From contig OX459098.1 in the NCBI GenBank assembly GCA_949775045.1, positions 1,429,586 to 1,493,585 on the forward strand: a DNA stretch of 64,000 nt, given 5' to 3'. This stretch comes from Metridium senile (taxonomy: Eukaryota > Cnidaria > Anthozoa > Actiniaria > Metridiidae). Below the pieces are notes generated by a model. That model was not told where the DNA came from. It was given only the letters and a program-made list of their open reading frames with translations, and searched no databases. Below are positions 1-8,097 of this stretch, piece by piece. The first letter of the stretch is position 1. Every line of letters starts with the position of its first letter. The position numbers were made by a program, and so were the translations under genes.

Positions 1-686
1 TCGCTATTCCAACCATTTTGATTTTTGTTGTCTATGTGATGATCTTCAAAACCGCGATGTTTTCGTCCGAGGCTCGGGTGAGTCCCGAAGGATCACAACG
101 ACGAACTCTGCAGCAGGAAGCGAAGATAGCAGTAACAATTGCTGTTATTACGGGATTGTTTGTTCTCGCCTGGCTGCCATTCTTCGTGGTCAACGTAATG
201 GCTACGTTCTCTCCAATGCTGTTACCTTCCTTCCCGAGTATTCTAAGACTCATACGGTTTGTAAAATGGATGCATTATATTAACAGTGTAATTAACCCGA
301 TAATTTACGCTTACAGAAATCGGGAAATGAGACGGACGTTTATTCGTATTATTCGCAATTCGCTTTGCTGTTGTTTTGAGGAAACTTTCCCCGTACAGAA
401 TTTCAGCATTCAGAAACGCTCACAAGCGCCAAAATCGTCTTTCAAAGCAATGAGGAAGACACAAAGTTTAACCAAAAATGTGGACAAGAATTCTCACGGT
501 GACGTCACACCTTCTCAGAGCCAATCAAACCAGGCCAATGTTAATCGGTTAACTGAGCCGTTTGATTCTGGGGTTCAGAGCGGGGAAAGGAACACTAATG
601 AGCTTGCAATTGATGATAAACTGGGGGTGACTTTTCAAGGAGTAGATGACATTTGCCAGAACGATAGCTCACCCAACCATGTTTGA
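1..686 (+). CDS. Rhodopsin-family (class A) GPCR, C-terminal half, cut by window start
   Basis: The frame is open from base 3 to the stop at 684..686, so the start codon and TM1-4 lie outside the window. It begins inside TM5 (Pro in AIPTIL matches P5.50). A basic third intracellular loop follows, then TM6 with AWLPFF in the CWxP position, a short third extracellular loop, and TM7 with NPIIY. The helix-8 start (REMRRTF) is followed by four or more Cys residues (LCCCF), a likely palmitoylation site, and a long Ser/Thr/Asn-rich tail of about 100 residues. TM6 and TM7 closely resemble the receptor at 36826 and, less closely, that at 20260, so this is the first of three same-strand paralogues. Class A GPCRs signal through G proteins at the plasma membrane; the ligand cannot be inferred. 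No intron is visible in this half. The coding frame is certain; the subfamily is not. Confidence 0.93.
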   Translation, partial: AIPTILIFVVYVMIFKTAMFSSEARVSPEGSQRRTLQQEAKIAVTIAVITGLFVLAWLPFFVVNVMATFSPMLLPSFPSILRLIRFVKWMHYINSVINPIIYAYRNREMRRTFIRIIRNSLCCCFEETFPVQNFSIQKRSQAPKSSFKAMRKTQSLTKNVDKNSHGDVTPSQSQSNQANVNRLTEPFDSGVQSGERNTNELAIDDKLGVTFQGVDDICQNDSSPNHV

Positions 687-741
687 AGTACTGTACATTA
701 AGCTATATTCAAACGTCAGGAATCGGCCTGTAGATCTAAAG

Positions 742-878
742 CCTGGTTCACACTAACGACATAAGCATAAGCAACATACGCAGACTCAGTGAAGTATTTC
801 TAGAATAGGTGTGAAAAGAGACAAGTGCGGCTAATGAGCAAAACCCAACTGAGTCTGCGTATGTTGCTTATGCTTATG
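742..878. mobile_element. MITE-like inverted repeat, first copy
   Basis: Arms of 31 bp at 760..790 and 848..878 are perfect reverse complements (start CATAAGCATAAGC). They surround about 57 bp that reappears in the next copy. The outer border CCTGGTTCACACTA occurs at both copies. No coding capacity. Confidence 0.75.
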
Positions 879-1160
879 CCTGGTTCACACTAGCAACATA
901 AGCACATTCAAGCAACATATGCAGAGTAAGGGGCTGTTAATATGAAGGCGAGTTGTCCATGCTAGCCGGGATAACTCCATTGTTTTATATTCCCCTGGGG
1001 ACACAAGACAATAGAGTTATCCCGTCTAGCAGGGGCACCTCGCCTTCATATAAACAGCCCCTCAGTGAAGCATTTCTAGAATAGGTGTGAAAAGAAACAA
1101 GTGTGGCTAATGAGCAAATTCCAACTGAGTCTGCGTTGCTGCTTATGCTTGAACCTAAAC
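879..1160. mobile_element. MITE-like inverted repeat, second tandem copy, interrupted
   Basis: This is a diverged copy of the preceding inverted repeat, starting again with CCTGGTTCACACTAGC and sharing the internal CATTTCTAGAATAGGTGTG-like stretch. It is split by a PIF/Harbinger-like MITE at 930..1061. Confidence 0.7.
930..1061. mobile_element. PIF/Harbinger-like MITE (GGGGCTGTT family), nested copy 1
   Basis: Terminal inverted repeats begin GGGGCTGTTAATATGAAG and end CTTCATATAAACAGCCCC, with inner arms around CTAGCCGGGATAAC. The left flank is TAA and the right TCA. The family's 3-bp TWA duplication is clearer in the copies at 41406 and 49109. About 132 bp, non-coding, inserted into the older inverted repeat. 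Confidence 0.8.
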
Positions 1161-1189
1161 TGCTGTACATAAAGGAAGATGTTTCTTTC

Positions 1190-1477
1190 TAAAAGCTCAC
1201 TAATATAAATATGTTAATAGCCGATATACAGTTTAAATCATACTTTAAAAAGTCTTAGACTAGTTCCCGTCTGTTAAAGTGAGTTATAAAATCAACTTAG
1301 AAAACATTGATAAAATTCAACTGTAAACTATATTTCAGAGTCTATTTAGATGACAGATGTAAATATAATAAAATATGAAGTAATTTTGAATAATTATTTA
1401 CAATGAAAAGAGTGAAATGATCTAATTGAAACAAGGAAATAAACGTTAAACAATAAATCTTAATTATGACAAAATTA
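1190..1477. other. AT-rich stretch with no recognised feature
   Basis: Low-GC DNA between the MITEs and the hexanucleotide microsatellite. I see no ORF, RNA gene or repeat in it. Confidence 0.6.
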
Positions 1478-1732
1478 TTCTCCTTCTCCTTCTCCTTCTC
1501 CTTCTCCTTCTCCTTCTCCTTCTCCTTCTCCTTCTCCTTCTCCTTCTCCTTCTCCTTCTCCTTCTCCTTCTCCTTCTCCTTCTCCTTCTCCTTCTCCTTC
1601 TCCTTCTCCTTCTCCTTCTCCTTCTCCTTCTCCTTCTCCTTCTCCTTCTCCTTCTCCTTCTCCTTCTCCTTCTCCTTCTCCTTCTCCTTCTCCTTCTCCT
1701 TCTCCTTCTCCTTCTCCTTCTCCTTCTCCTTT
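1478..1732. repeat. Hexanucleotide microsatellite (TTCTCC)n
   Basis: About 42 essentially uninterrupted copies of a 6-bp purine/pyrimidine unit. The Ser-Phe and Gly-Glu reading frames on the two strands are artefacts of the repeat. A pure homopurine strand of this length can form triplex (H-DNA) structures. It lies about 280 bp upstream of the NXPE start. Confidence 0.97.
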
Positions 1733-2011
1733 TAATACCAAAAATAAATCAAATCTCTATTTCCTGTGATTAGTTTGTCTAAAAATCGAATTAGTTATAA
1801 TGTTATTAGTTCAATAGACACAAACTAATTGTTTCTTAAAATCTAAACAATAGAAAATCTTCAACATTTTTCCACTTGTTGAATTCGGCACTTAGCGACG
1901 CGAAAATTTACACGTGAAAATGCAAATCACAAATCTAATCTACCTTCCGTTCTGCTCCAACATTACAATTCTAGTGACAAAAGAAAAACACTATTTTATT
2001 TTTATTTTGTA

Positions 2012-2576
2012 ATGTTATTTAAAATGAACAATTTTAGAATTGTCTTATTCCTGCTAGCTCGAGTTTTCTTCGCTTCACTTTTCATTTTCTTATTAATGAC
2101 AAAAGTTGAGAAAACGCCATTCAGAACCACGAACGAGAACTCCAAAATGGACAAACTTCTTCACAACTGGTGCCGTGTGCGAAACGAGCGAGTCGACTTC
2201 AAATCAAAACTCCGGACGTGTAACTTTGATATTTCATGGAACTCAAGCGACAGCGACGAAAAGAGGAAACAGCTAGCCACAGATGCTAAACACAGCTTTA
2301 TAACAAAATTTCAAATCAACCCGGCTGGAGAGTTTAGCAGCTTTATAATCCAAACGAAAACTAAAGACGGCAAAGTTAAAGAAATCGGCGGGGATTTCTG
2401 GAGGATTTTTTTGCGAGGGAGATCGACCGTTATTCCTACGATTTTTGATTTGAATAATGGTCAATATGAGGTGCTATTTCTGATGGCCGATCCAGGAGTT
2501 TATAAAGTTGATATTGTCTTGGATTATACTTTGTGTGATGGCTATAGAGACCCACCGACAGACTGGTTTATAAAAG
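2012..2576 (+). CDS. NXPE gene exon 1
   Basis: Codes for the signal anchor (LLARVFFASLFIFLL) and most of the neurexophilin-like domain, residues 1-188 plus one base of codon 189. The donor AAAG|GTAAGA at 2577 is a near-perfect consensus. The ORF running on past it enters a mobile element and is not coding. Confidence 0.92.
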
Positions 2577-5500
2577 GTAAGACGCTGGCCCGGGGGGGGT
2601 ACTTGACCCAGTTTCTGACGGGGACGTTCCGCTGGTACCTCTAAACCCTGACCCTATTTAAGACAGCAGAATCCTAAAAATATGTACCCTATTTCAAGAC
2701 AAATTGGTAAAAAGTAGACCCTATCCAAGACTCAAGGGGGAAATTGTATACCCTAGGTAAGACAATTTAAGACAAATTAGGCTAAATTGTATACCCTATT
2801 CAAGACGCCAAGGCAAAAAACCATACCCTATTTGGCGGAACGTCCCCGTATAGTAAATATATGGGAGTACCCCCCCCCCCCCCCCCCCCCCCCCGGGGAC
2901 GCTGGTTATATTAAGAAGGGAACTGCAATCATGCTCAACATTATTGTCGGGGGAATTGTAACATTTGTATGACCGTCTTTGTTTGAAGTCTGTAAAAAAT
3001 ATACAAAATAAATAAATTTTCTTTTGAAACCCCATCACCAAAGCACTGTCGATGGAAACTAGCGAGTAAACTAGTATAGGCTGCGTCGGTGTTTGATATA
3101 AACGATAGGTAATAGAATGAAATTTGTAACACCGTACAAAATAGAAATAGAAACTAGCGAGTAAACTAGTATAGGCTGCGTCGGTGTTTGATATAAACGA
3201 TAGGTAATAGAATGAAATTTGTAACACCGTAAAATATAGAAATAGAAACTAGCGAGTAAACTAGTATAGGCTGCGTCGGTGTTTGATATAAACGATAGGT
3301 AATAGAATGAAATTTGTAACACCGTAAAAAATAGAAATAGAAACTAGCGAGTAAACTAGTATAGGCTGCGTCGGTGTTTGATATAAACGATAGGTAATAG
3401 AATGAAATTTGTAACACCGTAAAATATAGAAATAGAAACTAGCGAGTAAACTAGTATAGGCTGCGTCGGTGTTTGATATAAACGATAGGTAATAGAATGA
3501 AATTTGTAACACCGTAAAATATAGAAATAGAAACTAGCGAGTAAACTAGTATAGGCTGCGTCGGTGTTTGATATAAACGATAGGTAATAGAATGAAATTT
3601 GTAACACCGTAAAATATAGAAATAGAAACTAGCGAGTAAACTAGTATAGGCTGCGTCGGTGTTTGATATAAACGATAGGTAATAGAATGAAATTTGTAAC
3701 ACCGTAAAATATAGAAATAGAAACTAGCGAGTAAACTAGTATAGGCTGCGTCGGTGTTTGATATAAACGATAGGTAATAGAATGAAATTTGAAACACCGT
3801 AAAAAATGTTGACTTAACTTTACTGACGTTTCGAGCTTTAGCCCTTCGTCGGAGTAAAAGGAAAAAATGTACTCTCATGAGTACGTAAACACCGGGTAAT
3901 AAAGCTAATGTGCAGGTAATTGTAGACAAGACTTATCGAATTGATTGTCTTTAGCAAAGGAGTTCATTTATATATGGTTAGAATACTCATTAAAGAATAA
4001 AACATGTGAGCTGAATTGTTAGTAAGGGCAGATGTGTCCAGTCTAGAAGAATCGAGACGTTAAAAAAGTGTTGTTTTTTTTTAATTTTATTAATAATTCA
4101 TGAGAAATTCAAGGTTATATATATATAATTATTAGAAACAAAATCGTACTGATTTGCATGAGATTTTTTAAACTTGAATTTTCTCGACCAGATTTATATA
4201 CTTCACACAATTTTAGTAAAATATGAAAGAGTTTTATAAGTACTTATCAGTATTCGCGTCCGATCTGTAAACGATAGACCTATTTCAAGTAACGTTGTCC
4301 ATCTGGAATGGTTGATCTGAGACCGATAGGAATTGTGGGAGCTGTTAAACTGCAAATGCACTATTATAATATTGCTTGAATATTAATGTTTACTTCTGAA
4401 ATACTGTTATCTGTAATTCAGCACCATTCAAGTGTGATTAAAACAATGCATTTGGAATTTAATGAACTCCCACAATTCCTATCGGTCTCAGATCAACCAT
4501 TCCAGATGGACAACGTTAATTGAAATAGGTGTATACAACGGCTCGTCAATAAAAGCAATATCTAAATTCAGTTTATGTCACCAGATTCAATTTATTCTTT
4601 TTTTATTTATTTTTTATTTTATTTATTTTATTTTTTTGTTTCCTTAGTTTATTGTCAAATGCCTTATGAACAATAATATACAGACAAAATCGATGTCTAT
4701 CAACAAATACAGTTACAATTCTCGTAAAGGTATTCCATGCCAATGTCGAGTGTCTCATTTGATAGACGCTTATCAATACTAAATATGGTTTTTTTTCACA
4801 GTTTTCGTCGCTAAACCTCAGCCTCGATAGCGTGTTATATATTCATTAAAATTTGACTACAGCTCACGATATCAAACAAACGAAATACTTAAAACTTCTT
4901 GAGGGCTGTAGTTAAATTCTAAAGAATATATTGCACGATTTCAAAGCTTAGGGTGACCGACGAGAACCGAGAAACGGTAATTCTATAGTCAAAATATCTC
5001 TGTATTTACCGGTCTTTGCCTGAACAACCTTTGCGCAGCCTGCGTCACATCCGGACTTTTTCTGAAAATAACCGAGAACAATTCCGGATGTGACGCAGGC
5101 TACCAATACTTGAATGACTATATTTGTTAGCAATAGTACCGTCATGCAACGTTCAAAATTCCAGGCGATGCGCAGGCCAAGAGACAGCCAAATGGAATCC
5201 TTGGAGGTCACGCTAGGAATGATTACTTGATGGAGAAGTTTCAAAATGGAAAAGACATTGTTATCAACATTTCTCTACCAAAAGATGAAGGTAATTATTG
5301 CACTCGTGTTGATCAAACCCATTAGGAGGAAGTAATCGCTGGCACTAGATAATAATCATCTTAGTTGATTCTCAGTTGAGAATAGTCCCCTTGAAAGGTA
5401 GCCGTGCCTTTGCAGGTCAGGCTGGCTTTCAAGATGGCGCAGGGAACTGTGAACTTCAAGGAGACTATTTATTCAAACTGAATGAACAGGAAGTACGTAT

Positions 5501-8079
5501 CTATATATTTATTCACATGTATTGCTTTAGCAAAGACACCTGGATGTCGCCTGATTTTACCCGATGGGGCATCTCGACGTAAAACAGTAATTTATTTTAT
5601 TTTCTTATTTTTTTTACTTATATATTTTTGAATTTACTTTTCAGGTTTTTTCTTGATCCACACTCAACCCGAACTGCATTCTCGATACGATCCAATGTGT
5701 CGGTCACGCTGTAAATACATATGGGATGGTTATGGAAGATGGGATCGTGACACGTGGCAACCGTATCTTAGAGGTTATCATAATGATGATGATGGTGGTG
5801 ATGATGATGGTGGTGGCGGTGATGATAATTAATGACGTTGATGGTGGTGATGATGGTGGTGGTGGTGGTGATGATGATGATGTTGATGATGATGATGATG
5901 ATGGTTAAGTCGATTTTGTTGGTGATCAGTGATCATATGATGGTGATGATGGTGATGACGATGGTGGTGATGATGGTGATGATGGTGGTGATGATGATGA
6001 TGATGATGATGATGAGGATGGTGGTGATGATGCTGATGATAGTGGTGACATTTATGAGAATGATTTTCATACTTATATTCGTTTGATAACAATAATGATG
6101 TCATGGAACAGAAACAGTTGCAGATTGTTCAAGATACATTATTCAGTTCGACTTGGTTTTGTAGGAAATATTTCAGCTTATCTTATCATTTTTAATTTCT
6201 TGTGATCAATAGCACCATAACCACCACTAACTACCATCAATACCACTCCCATGCATCATCACCACCACCACAATGATATTCTAATTATCATCATCAATTC
6301 GACTTGGTTTCCCAGGAAAACCTTCAGCTTATCTCATTTTATTTTTTCTTCCTGTGATCAACATAGCTATCAACAGCACTTCGCAGCCGTTTACACCCAC
6401 ATATCCACAATACAGCACTCTGTTCCTCTACGGTGACTCACAAGCAGACAGAATGCACCAATCATTACAAGACACCATCATCTGCAAAGAAATCTTTAAA
6501 TCTTGCCAAGTTGGCAAACTCTGGGTCTACCCATTTACATCAGAAGTTCCTCAAAACAACGACTTGGACTTCGAGCCGAAAATACTCCTACAAGATTTGA
6601 AAAAGCATCTAGAAAAACCTGAAATGGATAAAAACAGCGTGCTTATCCTGAACCTTGGTTTACATTACTTGATGGGGATTAGTTTTGAAAGTTACCAGTC
6701 CTTCATGAGAGAAGTTTTGCAGCTTATTAAGTCGGATGCGGATGTGTTTCGAGGGAGAGTCATTTGGAAGACTACTACTGCGTTAAGTAAGGAGAAAGAT
6801 ACAAGCAGGTTGCTGTTTGCGGATAGTAAACGATTTTTGAATGTCCCTGTAAGTATAGCAAATGTTTTTTTTTATTGATTTATCACAAAAAAAAAAGCGA
6901 GTAACAAAGGGAGTGGTCATTTTGGGGGGATGGAGTGGGGGGGTTTTTTGCTTGAAATTCACAAACTATCATCCCTTGACAAAAATTGTTTTCATAGAAC
7001 GAGTCGGAATATAGCGAACTCTTATTGTTCTTGACTGGTTAGCCTGGAACACAAAGATAATTTCAAATTTATGAGAGGCTAGTCAGTCAAGAACAATAGT
7101 TATTCAAATTGGTCACCATATTTTGATTCAGTGTACATGTATGAGAGGCTAGTCAGTCAAGAACAATAGTTATTTAAATTGGTCGCCATATTTACATTTA
7201 GTGTATGACCCCTCCTTTTATGGGTTTGCATAAATTAGTAACCCCTCCTTCAAAATATATAGACCCCTTCACAGTTCAATAGCTATGTTGATAGAGACAC
7301 GTGAATAATTGTCTTGCAAGGTGTTTAAAGTTCTCTATCATTGCAAGCTCACCGTTCGTCTCGCTTCGATGTAAAGGCCCGTCTACCTTTCAAGATGGCA
7401 CAGGGAGCTGTAAAGGAGACTATTACATAACCCCTCTCTAATATCATGGTCACACCACCGAAAATAATGATCGCACTTGTGATCTCTTTGTTGATCTCTA
7501 TTCCTTTATTCCTTTATCATTTTATGTTATTAAATCAATTCATTGATTGCTTTTTTCAATTATGTTTTCGCTCATTCATTTATTTATTCGTTCACACAAC
7601 CAGTAAATCTTTGTTCATCAATTAAAATCATATTTTCGAACCATTAATTTATCAATTCTTTCATTTATTCCTCCGTGATTCGTCTTTTAATCCATCCATC
7701 CATTTATTTTTTCATCCATCTATTTACTCATCTACACATTCATTCATCCATTAAATTATTCATTCATCTTCTTATCCTTCCATTTATCCATCAGATCACT
7801 CATTAATTAATAGTTCATTTATCTTCACAGAGAGTGGAGCTCTTTAACTCCTTTTCAACCAAACTGATGTGTGATGCTGGTATTGAGATTCTAGACGTCT
7901 ATCCACTGACTCGCGGGTTTCCCGAGGGTGCGGGAGGACCAGAAATAGGATTCTACAAAGAACATGACATTGTACATTTCAAAACCTATGTTTTAAAACC
8001 AGTTGGAATTTTCCTTCAGAAGTACTTTCTAAGAGAAATACCGTATCCAATCTCATTTCTAAATTATAATTTTTTGTAA
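2012..8079 (+). CDS. NXPE-family protein (neurexophilin-like plus PC-esterase domain), six exons, complete
   Basis: Exons 2012..2576, 5165..5290, 5416..5496, 5645..5773, 6367..6848 and 7831..8079 join in one frame to 1632 bp (543 aa plus stop). Phases are 1,1,1,1,0 with GT/AG at every junction. Residues about 8-29 are a hydrophobic signal anchor. Residues about 45-300 match the NXPE N-terminal region, including the IGGDFW block and the CDGYRDPP block before an invariant-looking WF. An aromatic WDGYGRW block follows. Residues about 317-543 are the PC-esterase (SGNH-like) domain with GDS (nucleophile Ser325) and DIVH (Asp507, His510), so the putative catalytic residues are kept. Length fits the family (about 540-560 aa). 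Family members are predicted secretory-pathway or Golgi/cell-surface proteins that may act on glycan O-acyl groups; the substrate is unknown. The second ATG at 2024 is an alternative start. Intron 1 is loaded with repeats. Confidence 0.92.
2592..2894. mobile_element. Non-autonomous element with G/C homopolymer ends, copy 1
   Basis: Begins with a G tract then GTACTTGACCC and ends GGGAGTAC followed by more than 20 C. Subterminal inverted blocks GGGGACGTTCCGC and GCGGAACGTCCCC face each other. The inside is a run of related phrases around TACCCTATTTAAGAC. Copies lie at 47920..48239 and 49640..49922 in the other orientation. It starts only 15 bp after the exon 1 donor of the NXPE gene. Confidence 0.82.
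3055..3806. repeat. 95-bp tandem satellite, eight copies, in NXPE intron 1
   Basis: Units start GAAACTAGCGAGTAAAC at 3055, 3150, 3245, 3340, 3435, 3530, 3625 and 3720, an exact 95-bp step, and are almost identical. The last unit runs into a block that reads on the - strand as a hammerhead-like motif. Isolated units recur near 25945, 30466 and 60482. Overlapping 83-codon frames on the - strand are repeat artefacts. Confidence 0.96.
3818..3859 (-). ncRNA. Hammerhead-ribozyme-like motif next to the 95-bp satellite
   Basis: Read on the - strand: stem I 5' strand TTTTACT, core CCGACGA (canonical CUGANGA, one change at position 4), stem II GGGC/GCTC with loop TAAA, then GAAA, palindromic ACGT, C17, and AGTAAAG, which pairs over 7 positions (one wobble) with the stem I 5' strand. 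The predicted cleavage is after the base opposite 3825. The element order (ribozyme, then satellite) is the same at 25887. The U4-to-C change probably lowers or abolishes activity. Confidence 0.6.
3870..4275. other. Intron 1 stretch with no recognised feature
   Basis: AT-rich intron sequence between the satellite and a foldback element. Nothing coding or repetitive stands out. Confidence 0.5.
4279..4529. mobile_element. Foldback (MITE-like) element in NXPE intron 1
   Basis: Arms of about 63 bp at 4279..4342 and 4467..4529 are near-perfect reverse complements (left arm starts CCTATTTCAAGTAACG, right arm ends TTGAAATAGG). About 125 bp of AT-rich DNA separates them. The outer phrase TTGAAATAGGTGTAT is shared with the tandem array at 39797..41200. 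Confidence 0.82.
4535..5030. other. Intron 1 stretch with no recognised feature
   Basis: AT-rich with a T-rich tract near 4590..4640. No gene or repeat recognised. Confidence 0.5.
5036..5102. mobile_element. Short foldback with AGCCTGCGT ends
   Basis: Arms of about 20 bp (CAGCCTGCGTCACATCCGGA) face TCCGGATGTGACGCAGGCTA over 67 bp. The terminal AGCCTGCGT matches the MULE-like MITE at 34222. I could not find a clean target duplication. It ends about 60 bp upstream of exon 2. Confidence 0.65.
5165..5290 (+). CDS. NXPE gene exon 2
   Basis: Acceptor TTCCAG at 5164 and donor GAAG|GTAATT at 5291. Frame GDAQAKRQPN...ISLPKDE is open across 126 bp and fits phase 1 on both sides. Confidence 0.85.
5416..5496 (+). 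CDS. NXPE gene exon 3
   Basis: Acceptor CCTTTGCAG at 5415. The donor that keeps phase 1 is TAC|GTATCT at 5497; the stronger-looking GTACGT at 5493 would break the frame to exon 4. Encodes QAGFQDGAGNCELQGDYLF and the following NEQEV. A decayed partial copy lies in intron 5 (7388..7430). Confidence 0.78.
5645..5773 (+). CDS. NXPE gene exon 4
   Basis: Acceptor TTTTCAG at 5644. Encodes FFLIHTQPELHSRYDP and the Cys/Trp-rich block CKYIWDGYGRWDRDTWQPY typical of the family linker. Donor AGAG|GTTATC at 5774 is weak but is the only GT that keeps phase; the GATGATGGT microsatellite starts about 10 bp later. Confidence 0.82.
5783..6050. repeat. GATGATGGT-type microsatellite in NXPE intron 4
   Basis: Imperfect trinucleotide array mixing GAT and GGT, starting about 10 bp after the exon 4 donor. 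The poly-His, poly-Met and poly-Val frames through it are repeat artefacts. Confidence 0.93.
6367..6848 (+). CDS. NXPE gene exon 5 (GDS motif of PC-esterase domain)
   Basis: Pyrimidine-rich acceptor ending ATCAACATAG at 6366; donor CCCT|GTAAGT at 6849. Contains LFLYGDSQADRMHQSL with the nucleophile Ser, then the LILNLGLHY strand typical of the SGNH-like fold. Confidence 0.9.
6999..7205. mobile_element. Degenerate MITE in NXPE intron 5
   Basis: Left part CTTATTGTTCTTGACTGG and right part CAGTCAAGAACAATAG are inverted, and the right arm is duplicated (about 7070 and 7142). Outer ends resemble those of the element inserted in the satellite at 11028. Confidence 0.65.
7210..7830. other. Rest of NXPE intron 5
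   Basis: Holds a decayed copy of exon 3 (7388..7430) and an imperfect ATTCATTCATCC-like simple region (about 7560..7800). Otherwise nothing recognised. Confidence 0.6.
7388..7430 (+). pseudogene. Relic duplicate of NXPE exon 3
   Basis: TTTCAAGATGGCACAGGGA and GGAGACTATTACATAA match exon 3 (TTTCAAGATGGCGCAGGGA, GGAGACTATTTATT) with a short deletion and a stop, so it is not usable as an exon. It is a trace of internal duplication in the gene. Confidence 0.65.
7831..8079 (+). CDS. NXPE gene exon 6 (DxxH motif, stop)
   Basis: Acceptor TTATCTTCACAG at 7830. Encodes 82 residues including EILDVYPLT and KEHDIVHFK, the Asp/His pair, then the stop TAA at 8077. Confidence 0.9.
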   Translation, partial: RVELFNSFSTKLMCDAGIEILDVYPLTRGFPEGAGGPEIGFYKEHDIVHFKTYVLKPVGIFLQKYFLREIPYPISFLNYNFL

Positions 8080-8091
8080 CAAACCAATTTA

Positions 8092-8097
8092 AATAAA
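8092..8097 (+). terminator. Polyadenylation signal of the NXPE gene
   Basis: AATAAA lies 12 bp after the stop codon. The transcript would end before the satellite that begins near 8199. Confidence 0.6.

Noticed and set aside
1466..1741. Ser-Phe and Gly-Glu repeat ORFs on both strands
   Set aside because: They are translations of a hexanucleotide microsatellite with no other sequence.
2577..2644. Extension of the first NXPE ORF to 210 codons
   Set aside because: Sequence after 2576 is intron (GTAAGA donor) and then a mobile element present elsewhere; the spliced frame continues at 5165.
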